11,497 nucleotides of DNA. Origin: Solobacterium sp. Lineage in GTDB: Bacteria > Bacillota_I > Bacilli_A > Erysipelotrichales > Erysipelotrichaceae. The stretch is from assembly GCA_017543025.1 (NCBI GenBank), contig JAFYGX010000215.1:1-11497 (forward strand), given 5' to 3'. Positions 1 to 6,596 of this stretch are shown here, in pieces. The number at the start of each line of letters is the position of its first letter. Position 1 is the first letter of the stretch. A program made the position numbers and the translations under genes. The notes beneath the pieces were generated by a model. The model was not told the DNA's origin. It made no database searches and saw only the letters and a program-made list of their open reading frames with translations.

Positions 1-414
1 AGAAAGCGTACCGAAATGAAAAATCTTCGCATCACGGATCAGGTCTTCCGGCAGTTCATCAGCCGAAAGATTCATATCTGCGCCCGGATTACGGTAGAAC
101 GAGAAGTCACGGTCGCCGTTTTCCAGCGTATGCACCAGCGCCAGTGTGGTATGCACTTCATCATCGAACAGAAGTCCTTCGGAATTAATTCCGACTTCTT
201 CGATCGCAGCTGCCAGCTGCTTTCCGAACCCATCGTTGCCGACTTTTCCGATAAAGGCTGTTTTTCTGCCGAGTCTTGACAACATGGAAAGCACATTGCA
301 CGGAGCTCCTCCGGGATTTGCCTCAAATACCGGATTACCCTGCTGCGAAATACCGTTCTGGGTAAAATCAATGAGAAGCTCGCCCAGTGCGGTCACATCA
401 AACCGTTCAGACAT
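1..414 (-). CDS. scrK: Fructokinase, PfkB/ribokinase family (N-terminal part; gene runs off the left edge)
   Basis: The first 138 residues of a PfkB-family sugar kinase are present, and the frame is open to base 1. They read MSERFDVTALGELLIDFT at the start, then the sugar-binding glycine motif NPGGAPCNV (residues 33-41), GKVGNDGFG (56-64) and FYRNPGAD (106-113). This arrangement is typical of fructokinases, which phosphorylate fructose with ATP in the cytoplasm, often after sucrose uptake. The C-terminal half with the catalytic Asp and the ATP-site DTxGAGD motif is outside the window, so substrate choice cannot be confirmed. The start is ATG at 412-414, with AAAGGAG ten bases upstream and a TATAAT box about 34 bases upstream. 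The gene therefore appears to be transcribed separately from the aromatic operon, which ends at the terminator near base 600. Other PfkB sugar kinases remain possible. Confidence 0.88.
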   Translation of the reverse strand, partial: MSERFDVTALGELLIDFTQNGISQQGNPVFEANPGGAPCNVLSMLSRLGRKTAFIGKVGNDGFGKQLAAAIEEVGINSEGLLFDDEVHTTLALVHTLENGDRDFSFYRNPGADMNLSADELPEDLIRDAKIFHFGTLS

Positions 415-424
415 AATTATTGTT

Positions 425-453
425 CTCCTTTTTCAAATTATGTCTTTATTATA
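425..453 (-). promoter_or_regulatory. Promoter -10 box and ribosome site of the fructokinase gene
   Basis: On the minus strand a perfect TATAAT lies at 453-448 and a strong AAAGGAG ribosome site at 431-425, ten bases before the ATG. A start of transcription near 441 would give a leader of roughly 27 bases. No good -35 hexamer is found 16-18 bases upstream (the sequence there is about GTGTAT), so the promoter may be weak or need an activator. The -10 box and ribosome site are seen directly; promoter activity is inferred. Confidence 0.5.
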
Positions 454-481
454 TCCTTTTTCCCGACACCATACACACGCA

Positions 482-502
482 AATCCGAAACCGCACCGGA
501 TT
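482..502. repeat. Inverted repeat just upstream of the fructokinase promoter
   Basis: AATCCG (482-487) is mirrored by CGGATT (497-502) around a 9-base spacer. It sits directly upstream of where the -35 box of the fructokinase promoter should be, a usual place for a sugar-responsive operator. Six-base arms can occur by chance and no known operator consensus is matched, so this is only a candidate. Confidence 0.25.
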
Positions 503-561
503 CTCGAAAGCATGTTTCTGCAGAAGATGGCATATATGTTACGTCCTTTGTTCCAAGCAAT

Positions 562-584
562 AAAGATCCCTCCGTGCGATCTTT
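562..584. repeat. Hairpin-forming inverted repeat between the operon terminator and the fructokinase gene
   Basis: AAAGATC (562-568) and GATCTTT (578-584) form a 7-bp stem around a 9-base loop. On the minus strand the loop reads GCACGGAGG and the stem is followed by ATTGC, not a T-run, so it is not a normal intrinsic terminator. It lies 29-51 bases upstream of nothing coding and between the terminator at 596-633 and the fructokinase promoter. It could be a backup terminator, an RNA-end stabiliser or an operator. The rest of the stretch 415-748 shows no convincing gene. Confidence 0.3.
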
Positions 585-595
585 TATAAACCAAT

Positions 596-633
596 AAAAA
601 AAAGACAATTTACGAACTGTCATAAACTGTCTT
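596..633 (-). terminator. Intrinsic terminator of the aromatic amino acid operon
   Basis: On the minus strand AAGACAGTTTA (633-623) pairs with TAAATTGTCTT (612-602). This gives an 11-bp stem with one G-U pair and a 10-base loop, followed by a run of T (603-596). It lies about 115 bases after the stop codon of the last operon gene (749) and upstream of the fructokinase promoter. It therefore separates the two transcription units on the same strand. Confidence 0.85.
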
Positions 634-748
634 CACAAAGTGCTGTCTGCCCGACTGTTCAGCGTCCGCTCTGTTTTTGTCCGGGCGTCTGCGTGCATGG
701 ATCGTCCGCTTCCTTTGCGCAGTGTTTCAAAAAGGATCAGAAGACCAT

Positions 749-1255
749 TCAGTTCAGTTTCATCGGCCTGATGCGTTTCAGCACCATGGAAGCGATCGTG
801 CCGATCGCAAGCCCGGTCGGAATTGAACCAAGCAGAAGGTACGGCAGAATCGCCGCCATTCCCGGCTGCCGGTAGAGCCCCATAACGATCAGCACCTGGC
901 CGGAGGAATGCGCAATGGATGCCAGTACCGAAAGAAACAGCAGGCTGCAGCCAAGCGCATCTCCCCCCAGCATGACGGCCGAGGAAAGCAGCACGCCTCC
1001 CGAAGAAATCCAGAAGGTGGAAGAAAAGAGCAGGCCGCGCAGCAGATTTCCCGCCACAACACGCATCACATTGACAATCACCATCTCTTTGCGTCCAAGC
1101 AGTTTCAGCGCAAGCAGCGCCGCAATATTTGCCAGCCCCAGCCGCAGTACGCCGAAGATCGGACCGATGTAGATCGACTCCGCAAGATTCAGCGCAATTG
1201 CCGTTCCGCAAAGCAGAGCAAGCTGTGTCAGACGTCTGTTTTTCTCAATGTTCAT
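749..1255 (-). CDS. Gx transporter family membrane protein (heptaprenyl diphosphate synthase component I-like)
   Basis: A 168-residue, very hydrophobic protein with about five predicted membrane segments and short charged ends (MNIEKNRR at the N-terminus, LKRIRPMKLN at the C-terminus). The pattern LNLAES (22-27), then RLGLANIAALLAL (38-50), VMRVVAGNLLRG (63-74), a serine/glycine stretch SSGGVLLSS (83-91) and SIAHSSGQVLIV (113-124) matches the family annotated as Gx transporter or Hpre_diP_synt_I. That family resembles the substrate-binding (S) components of ECF transporters. The 'synthase component I' name is historical and no catalysis is supported here. The start ATG overlaps the end of the NusG-II gene by 11 bases, and AAGGAA lies seven bases upstream, so translation is probably coupled. 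It is the last operon gene. The substrate is unknown. Confidence 0.8.
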   Translation of the reverse strand: MNIEKNRRLTQLALLCGTAIALNLAESIYIGPIFGVLRLGLANIAALLALKLLGRKEMVIVNVMRVVAGNLLRGLLFSSTFWISSGGVLLSSAVMLGGDALGCSLLFLSVLASIAHSSGQVLIVMGLYRQPGMAAILPYLLLGSIPTGLAIGTIASMVLKRIRPMKLN

Positions 1256-1604
1256 CCGGTGCTTCCTTCAGAAAGATGATGACATTGTTCGGCAGACAGG
1301 TAATCGGCACGCCGATATCCTGTATTCCCATCCATCCCATCTGCGCACAGATGTGATTCGGACACTGCTCATTGATCACATGCCATTTTCCGTCTTTCAC
1401 TTCCACATCCAATCCGCCGGTATCACCGTCGATATGGTAGACCGCATCAACCGTCGGATCAAATTCCTTTACAATCGTCTGCCGGTGCTGAACCGCAACG
1501 GTATATCCGCTTTTCTGCGCTCCCGAAGTCAGCTTCATCACCGCGATCACTGCGATTGCCGCAGCTGCGATCAGCACCAGCAGAAACAGTTCTTTTTTCT
1601 TCAT
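1245..1604 (-). CDS. Membrane-anchored NusG domain II-containing protein
   Basis: A 119-residue protein with a lysine-rich start (MKKKE), one membrane segment (residues 6-23) and an extracytoplasmic domain. It ends with the conserved cysteine pattern of the NusG_II family: NEQCPNHICAQMGW (78-91), then PITCLPNNVIIF (100-111), giving Cys81, Cys86 and Cys103. The family shares a fold with domain II of some NusG proteins but lacks the NGN and KOW domains, so it is not a transcription factor. There is no lipobox cysteine, so it is probably signal-anchored rather than a lipoprotein. It overlaps the aroQ stop by four bases (ATGA) and the next gene by 11. Such proteins commonly occur beside Gx-transporter genes in Bacillota. 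Their function is not settled; the cysteines suggest a redox or metal role, which is inference. Confidence 0.82.
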   Translation of the reverse strand: MKKKELFLLVLIAAAAIAVIAVMKLTSGAQKSGYTVAVQHRQTIVKEFDPTVDAVYHIDGDTGGLDVEVKDGKWHVINEQCPNHICAQMGWMGIQDIGVPITCLPNNVIIFLKEAPDEH

Positions 1605-2068
1605 TCAGCGCCCTTCTTTTCCGCATTGTTCAGATGTGCAAGGATCACATCCATCGCTTCGATATATCCGGCAAATCCATGTCCTCTGATCTGGTCAATG
1701 CAGAATGGTGCCTCGTAGGAAATATGACGGAATTCCTCCCGTTCATTGATATCACTGATATGCACTTCCACGACCGGAAGCGGGGCAATCGCATGAACCG
1801 CATCCGCCAGAGCGATACTTGTATGCGTGTAAGCTCCGGGGTTGATCACAATTCCGTCATAGTGCTCAAAGTAGGCTTCCTGAATCCAGTCAACCAGATC
1901 TCCTTCATGATTCGACTGCCGGCAATCCGCAGCCACATCCCGTTTTTCCGCTTCCGCTCGGATCAGTGCAATCAGACTGTCAAATGAAGCAGCGCCATAG
2001 ATTTCTTTTTCCCGGATACCGACCATATTGAGATTCGGCCCGTTGATAATCATCAGTTTCCGTTTCAT
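1601..2068 (-). CDS. aroQ: 3-dehydroquinate dehydratase, type II
   Basis: This 155-residue protein has the usual length of type II dehydroquinases, which make dodecamers and convert 3-dehydroquinate to 3-dehydroshikimate (third shikimate-pathway step). The family motifs are intact: IINGPNLNMVG (7-17), the flexible loop with the catalytic tyrosine REKEIYG (Tyr24), RQSNHEGDLVDWIQ (50-63), INPGAYTHTSIALADA (75-90, with Asn76) and EVHISDINEREEFR (101-114, with His103 and Arg114). The ATG overlaps the tyrA stop by four bases, and AAGGAGG lies ten bases upstream inside tyrA. It is unrelated to the type I enzyme (AroD), and no type I gene is seen here. It is the only dehydroquinase in the operon, so it supplies the step between AroB and AroE. 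Confidence 0.97.
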   Translation of the reverse strand: MKRKLMIINGPNLNMVGIREKEIYGAASFDSLIALIRAEAEKRDVAADCRQSNHEGDLVDWIQEAYFEHYDGIVINPGAYTHTSIALADAVHAIAPLPVVEVHISDINEREEFRHISYEAPFCIDQIRGHGFAGYIEAMDVILAHLNNAEKKGAE

Positions 2069-2928
2069 CTTTCGGAACCCTCCTTGTCAAACAGTGCCCG
2101 GCGGGCAGTTGACTGAATCATCTTTTTCTTCATTTCCGCCTCATTTTCCGTACAGATCAGCTCACGGAATTCCTGAAGCTCGGCAATAAACCGGTCGATG
2201 TCTTCTGTCAGATAATCCTTGTTCAGAACAAACAGTTCCGGCCACATCTCCTCATTGATGCGGGCAATCCGTGTCAGGTCACGGAACGAGTCGCCGGTAT
2301 AAAACGCCAGCGTATCATCCTCATTGGCATTCATCAGCGATACTGCGATCACATGGGTCAGCTGAGAAAGATAGCTGATCATCCGGTCATGTTTTTCCGA
2401 CGTCAGGATGGTGATCGTTTTAAACCGCATATCCGAAGCGAGCTGCCGCATCGCGCTGATTGCCTCATCACTGTTGTTTCCGTCTGTTACGATAATGAAA
2501 TTCGCTGCTTTGAACCGGCCTGCGTCCGCGTACCGGATCCCGCGGAATTCTCTCCCCGCCATCGGATGACAGGCAATAAACTCCACATCATCTCTGAGAA
2601 ACCCTCTGATCTCACGGATGACCATCCGCTTGACGCCGGTCACATCGCTCAGCAGGCAGCCGTGTTTCAGAACATTCTGATGGTCTTTCACCCACTGCAC
2701 AAACACACCCGGATAAAGACAGCAGATCACCACATAACAATCCTGCAGCGCGGATGCGTCGCTCGATCCATACCGGATCCATCCGTTTTCTTCCGCAATG
2801 CGGATTGATGTTTCATCAATATCAATTCCGATCAGATTCGTATAACCCGCTTCACTCAGCGCCTGACAGTAACTGCCGCCGAGTACGCCCAGACCGACGA
2901 TCCCGATCGGGGTATCCTTAGGAATCAT
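2065..2928 (-). CDS. tyrA: Prephenate dehydrogenase (no ACT domain)
   Basis: A 287-residue enzyme that oxidatively decarboxylates prephenate to 4-hydroxyphenylpyruvate for tyrosine. The N-terminal Rossmann domain has GIVGLGVLGGSY (9-20) and an acidic residue after strand 2 (GIDIDE, 34-39), which usually indicates NAD+ preference. SDVTGVK (94-100) and CHPMAGREF (120-128, with His121) follow. The all-helical C-terminal domain contains SQLTHVIAVSL (188-198, with His192) and FYTGDSFRDLTRIA (209-222). The protein ends soon after this domain. The C-terminal ACT domain found in the Bacillus-type enzyme (about 370 residues) is absent, so tyrosine feedback through ACT is not expected. It overlaps aroA and aroQ by four bases each, and GGAGG lies seven bases before the ATG. 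Use of arogenate instead of prephenate cannot be excluded from sequence. Confidence 0.94.
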   Translation of the reverse strand: MIPKDTPIGIVGLGVLGGSYCQALSEAGYTNLIGIDIDETSIRIAEENGWIRYGSSDASALQDCYVVICCLYPGVFVQWVKDHQNVLKHGCLLSDVTGVKRMVIREIRGFLRDDVEFIACHPMAGREFRGIRYADAGRFKAANFIIVTDGNNSDEAISAMRQLASDMRFKTITILTSEKHDRMISYLSQLTHVIAVSLMNANEDDTLAFYTGDSFRDLTRIARINEEMWPELFVLNKDYLTEDIDRFIAELQEFRELICTENEAEMKKKMIQSTARRALFDKEGSER

Positions 2929-4199
2929 ACCTGCACCTCCGCACCCGCTTTTCTGAGATCTTCGAAAAAACCGGGATAACTTTTTCTCACCGCTTCCGCA
3001 CCTTCAATGGTGAGCGGTTCCTGACACGCAGCCGCAAGCACGGAAAGCGCCATCACAATTCGATGGTCGTTGTGTCCATGCAGAGTAACGCCGCCTTTCA
3101 GCGTGCTGCAGCCGTCAATCTCCACCGTATCTTCATCTCTGATCCGCACGCTGACCCCCAGTGCTTCCAGTTCCTGCTTCATGCATGCGACCCGGTCGCT
3201 TTCCTTGATGCGCAGCCTTGCGCAGTGATGAAACACCGAAGTGCCCGGACAGATCGATGCCAATGCGAATAATGCCGGCCCAAGATCAGGACAGTCCGCA
3301 AGATCCGCTTCAAACGCTCGTGCTTCTCCCGGTTCAAACCGGTACCCGTCTGCGGTTTCAACACTTCTTCCGCCTGCCTGCTCAAACAGGGAAATCATCA
3401 CATGATCACCCTGCCTGCTGGCATGCCGGAGATTGCTTACCGGTACTGCAGTTCCTGCGCACATCGCAAGCACCGCAAAAAACGCTGCCTGCGAATCATC
3501 TCCCGCTACCGAAGTATTCAGCCCGTGCGCCCGCTGCCCGCCCGGCACATACAAGATATTCTTCTCTTCCCTGATCAGAATGCCTGCTTCTTCCAGCATA
3601 TCGATTGTAAGACCGACATACGAGCGAGATTCATACGGTTCTTTTACAACAATCGATGTATCTCCGTTTACCAGCGGCAGCGCAAACAGCAATCCGCTGA
3701 TAAACTGTGAAGAAACATTTCCCTTTACCGCATAATCCCCGGGCGAAAGAGGTCCTTTCACATACAGCAGTTCCCCTTTCTGTTCAAATTTCAGTCCGCG
3801 CTTCCGGAACAGGTCTTCATATACCGTCTGCGGTCTGCTCATCAGCCGTCCATGTCCGGTAAACACCACTTCCTGTTTTCCCATGGAAAACAGCGGGATC
3901 AGAAACCGGAGCGTACTGCCGGACTCCCCGCAGTCTACGATCGATCCGTCATACAGAAATTTCCCCGGAAATCCATGAACTTTCAGAGCACCGTCCTCCA
4001 TCGGTTCAAAGCGCGCTCCGAACTGTTTCAGACAGTTGACCGTTGCCATCGTATCCGCATTGTTTACGAGCCCCCTGATCACAGAAGGCTCCTGCGCCAG
4101 TGAAGCGGCAATCAATGCCCGATGCGAAATCGACTTGGAGCCGGGAATCCGAACCGGCTGAGGTTCCTTCCGCAGTCCCGGCAGAATCGTCACCTTCAC
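2925..4199 (-). CDS. aroA: 3-phosphoshikimate 1-carboxyvinyltransferase (EPSP synthase)
   Basis: A 424-residue enzyme that joins shikimate-3-phosphate and phosphoenolpyruvate to give EPSP. Motifs seen, numbered from the chosen start, are PGSKSISHRALIAASLA (19-35, with the active-site Lys22), CGESGSTLRFLIPL (90-103), GHGRLMSRP (115-123), GNVSSQFISGLL (160-171), DCPDLGPALFALA (302-314, with the general base Asp305), RIKESDR (330-336) and HGHNDHRIVMAL (374-385). I chose the GTG at 4199-4197. It forms a 4-base GTGA overlap with the stop of the upstream gene, like the other junctions here, and has GGGAGG eight bases upstream. An in-frame ATG at 4220 would add seven residues but has no ribosome site. 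The ESGSTLRF segment replaces the NAGTAMRP of E. coli-type enzymes (see findings). Confidence 0.96.
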   Translation of the reverse strand: MKVTILPGLRKEPQPVRIPGSKSISHRALIAASLAQEPSVIRGLVNNADTMATVNCLKQFGARFEPMEDGALKVHGFPGKFLYDGSIVDCGESGSTLRFLIPLFSMGKQEVVFTGHGRLMSRPQTVYEDLFRKRGLKFEQKGELLYVKGPLSPGDYAVKGNVSSQFISGLLFALPLVNGDTSIVVKEPYESRSYVGLTIDMLEEAGILIREEKNILYVPGGQRAHGLNTSVAGDDSQAAFFAVLAMCAGTAVPVSNLRHASRQGDHVMISLFEQAGGRSVETADGYRFEPGEARAFEADLADCPDLGPALFALASICPGTSVFHHCARLRIKESDRVACMKQELEALGVSVRIRDEDTVEIDGCSTLKGGVTLHGHNDHRIVMALSVLAAACQEPLTIEGAEAVRKSYPGFFEDLRKAGAEVQV

Positions 4200-5467
4200 G
4201 CTTCCTTCCTCCCGTTCCATATCGCAAGTATCTTCGCGGCAGCTTCTTCTGCTGTGGAGTTGTTTTCAATCCGGTAATCGCTGTACAGCGCATACCGGTC
4301 TTTCCGTTCGTCATATAGGCGTATCAGATCCTCTCTTGAACGGCTCAGCGGCCGATCATCCGAGCCATACAGCAGATCCAGATTCCGGTCGATCCAGAAA
4401 ATCAGGCTGTTATGCGAAATCGCCGTCATGTTTTCCTTTCTCAGAATCAGTCCGCCGCCGCAGGAAATGATTCCTTCATACCCGCTCAGTTCATCCGCAA
4501 GCGCAGATTCCGCATCCCGGAAATAGGCTTCGCCATGGTCCGCAAAACACTGTGCGATTGAGGTCCCGAGCCGTTTTTCAAGCTCAGCATCCATTTCCAT
4601 GACGGGTTTTTCCAGCGCTTCACCAAGCAGTTTTGCGATCGTTGATTTCCCGGATGTCGGCATACCGATCAGCGCGATCCCTTTTCGCTCCTTCAGAAGC
4701 GCATCCATACATGCGTGCGCAGAAGCGTCTTCCATCGGGTTTCCGGTAAACAGACGGTCTGCTTCAAGCGCCTGCCGCACCAGCATCTCAAATCCGCCGA
4801 ACGACGGGATTCCCTTCAGCTTCGCCTCATAGCAGAGTGACGTGCGGAGCGGATTCGCAACCACATCGACCACAGCCTCAAGCCTGCTGAACCAGGCTAA
4901 ATCAACCGGAACATAGTTCACTGAGGGAAACATCCCGACCGGAGTCGTATTGATCAGAACCGTAAACTCCGCTTCCTGCTGTTTCAGTTCTGCATAGCTG
5001 ATTTCTCCGGATCCGGGATGGCGTGAGACAACCGACGGTGTTCCCCCGAGTTCCTTTACAGCCCTCACCGCAGCTTTACTGGCTCCGCCGCTTCCGAGCA
5101 CACAGACTCTGCGTCCGTTCACGGCAATCCCATTTCCTTCCAGCAGCTGTTTCAGACCAAGATAATCCGTATTATATCCGATCAGTTTTCCATCCCGCTT
5201 CACTACAGTATTCACAGCTCCGATCGCCTCTGCCGCCGGATCACACGCATCAAGATACTGCATGATCTGCTGTTTGTAGGGAATTGTCACATTGAATCCA
5301 TCCAGCCGGCGTTCCGCCGTAAATTCCTGCAGCTGGGATGGCTGCAGTTCATAGAGATCATAGACATCGTCGTGCAGAAAGAATGAATGAATCGCCGGGG
5401 ACCAGCTGTGCCCCAGCGGCATACCGATCAGTCCGAGCCGGATCGCTGCTTTACTGTTCTGTTTCAT
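4196..5467 (-). CDS. aroE-aroK: Fused shikimate dehydrogenase - shikimate kinase (AroE-AroK)
   Basis: One unbroken 423-residue frame carries two consecutive shikimate-pathway enzymes. Residues 8-240 are NADP-dependent shikimate dehydrogenase: GLIGMPLGHSWSPAIHS (12-28), FNVTIPYKQ (58-66, with catalytic Lys65), AVNTVV (84-89), GYNTDYLG (97-104, with Asp101), the nucleotide loop GSGGAS (125-130), NTTPVGMFP (173-181) and GGFEMLVRQA (224-233). Residues 262-418 are shikimate kinase: Walker A GMPTSGKS (268-275), MDAELEKRLG (292-301, with Asp293), YFRDAE (315-320, with Arg317), CGGGL (336-340) and the lid DDRPLSR (370-376). Every key residue of both domains is present, so both should be active. A single polypeptide could link reduction of 3-dehydroshikimate to phosphorylation of shikimate. 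The start has GGAG nine bases upstream and overlaps aroC by 17 bases. AroE and AroK are normally separate proteins. Confidence 0.95.
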   Translation of the reverse strand: MKQNSKAAIRLGLIGMPLGHSWSPAIHSFFLHDDVYDLYELQPSQLQEFTAERRLDGFNVTIPYKQQIMQYLDACDPAAEAIGAVNTVVKRDGKLIGYNTDYLGLKQLLEGNGIAVNGRRVCVLGSGGASKAAVRAVKELGGTPSVVSRHPGSGEISYAELKQQEAEFTVLINTTPVGMFPSVNYVPVDLAWFSRLEAVVDVVANPLRTSLCYEAKLKGIPSFGGFEMLVRQALEADRLFTGNPMEDASAHACMDALLKERKGIALIGMPTSGKSTIAKLLGEALEKPVMEMDAELEKRLGTSIAQCFADHGEAYFRDAESALADELSGYEGIISCGGGLILRKENMTAISHNSLIFWIDRNLDLLYGSDDRPLSRSREDLIRLYDERKDRYALYSDYRIENNSTAEEAAAKILAIWNGRKEA

Positions 5468-6596
5468 TCGCTGTTCTCCGTTTTCCTGCCGCTTTTTCCG
5501 GCAGCTTTACCCATTGCGTTCCGTATGCTGTGGCCATCAGATCGGCCAGAACAACAGCTGTCATCGAGTCCACTACAATACGTGCCCGATGAATGACTGC
5601 CGGATCATGCCGGCCATGAATCTCAATCGTCGTATTTTCCTTCTTTCTGAAATCAACGGTAAACTGAGGCTGACTGATCGAAGGAGTCGGTTTGATCACC
5701 GTACGGAACAGGATCGGCATCCCGTTTGTAATACCGCCGTTGATTCCCCCGTTGTGATTGGTTATCGTTGCCACTTTGCCATGAAACATCGTAAAGCGGT
5801 CATTTGCCCGGGACCCGGTCATTTCCGCAAAGCCGAACCCGGCACCGAATTCAATTCCCTTAACCGCAGGAATCGCAAACATCGCGGCACTGAGACGGCT
5901 TTCCACCGTATCGAAAAACGGTTCGCCGATTCCGGCTTCCATTCCGATTACCGCAGTTTCCAGAATTCCGCCGAGTGAATTCTGTTCCCGGCGGGCGTGT
6001 TCAATTTCCCGCATCATCTGTCTGCCGGCTTCTTCGCTGATAACCGCAAAGGCTTTTTCATTCAGCGCACGGATGGTATCCGCAAGTCCTTTCTCCAAAA
6101 ACCGGTCATCTTCCACGGTATACAGCTTGCGGATATGGCTTCCGATCAGAATTCCCCGGGTCTCGAGCATCTGACGCAGAATACTTCCGGCCGCGGTCAG
6201 AGGGGCTGTGAGACGGCCGGAGAAATGGCCTCCTCCCGAAGCATCCTGAAAGCCTTTATAACGCATTTCCGCCGCATAATCCGCATGTCCCGGACGGGCA
6301 AGATAACGGATTTCATCATAATCCTTCCGTCTGACATTCTGATTGCGGATCAGTATCGCAACCGGAGTGCCTTCCGTCACGCCGTCTCTGACACCGCTGA
6401 GAAACTCCGGCACATCCGCTTCGTTCCGGGGCGTAGAGATCGAGCCGACGGCTCTGCGTCTGTCCATATCCTGCTTCAGCCGTTCCATATCGATCGCAAA
6501 GCCGGACGGTAGTCCGTCCAGCACGCAGCCGATCGCTTCGCCATGCGATTCCCCGAACAGCGTTACTGTAATATTGTTTCCAAAGGTATTCTTCAT
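5451..6596 (-). CDS. aroC: Chorismate synthase
   Basis: A 381-residue enzyme that removes phosphate from EPSP to give chorismate, using reduced FMN as catalyst. The signatures are complete: LFGESHGEAIG (13-23, with His18), MDRRRAVG (44-51), ARPGHADYA (100-108, with His104), SGGGHFSGRLTAPL (120-133), NHNGGINGGITNGMP (280-294) and HGRHDPAVIHRA (327-338, with His330 and Asp331). No flavin reductase domain is fused, so it should be the monofunctional type that needs FMN reduced by other proteins. The ATG forms a 4-base overlap with the aroB stop, with AAAGGAG about ten bases upstream. The tail after residue 365 is charged and less conserved, and its last codons overlap the AroE-AroK start by 17 bases. 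This is the final common step before the Phe, Tyr, Trp, folate and quinone branches. Confidence 0.97.
   Translation of the reverse strand: MKNTFGNNITVTLFGESHGEAIGCVLDGLPSGFAIDMERLKQDMDRRRAVGSISTPRNEADVPEFLSGVRDGVTEGTPVAILIRNQNVRRKDYDEIRYLARPGHADYAAEMRYKGFQDASGGGHFSGRLTAPLTAAGSILRQMLETRGILIGSHIRKLYTVEDDRFLEKGLADTIRALNEKAFAVISEEAGRQMMREIEHARREQNSLGGILETAVIGMEAGIGEPFFDTVESRLSAAMFAIPAVKGIEFGAGFGFAEMTGSRANDRFTMFHGKVATITNHNGGINGGITNGMPILFRTVIKPTPSISQPQFTVDFRKKENTTIEIHGRHDPAVIHRARIVVDSMTAVVLADLMATAYGTQWVKLPEKAAGKRRTANETEQ

Noticed and set aside
438..623. A 61-codon minus-strand frame between the operon terminator and the fructokinase gene
   Set aside because: It begins inside the terminator stem, runs across the fructokinase promoter, has no ribosome site and no protein-like composition.
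633..698. A 21-codon minus-strand frame with AGGAAG ten bases upstream, after the Gx-transporter gene
   Set aside because: It is very short, its sequence is polar without a recognisable pattern, and it ends at the terminator. A chance frame is more likely; ribosome profiling would settle it.
633..1211. A 192-codon minus-strand frame overlapping the Gx-transporter gene
   Set aside because: It is a shadow frame rich in Arg, Ala and Cys; the hydrophobic family pattern is in the other frame, at 749-1255.
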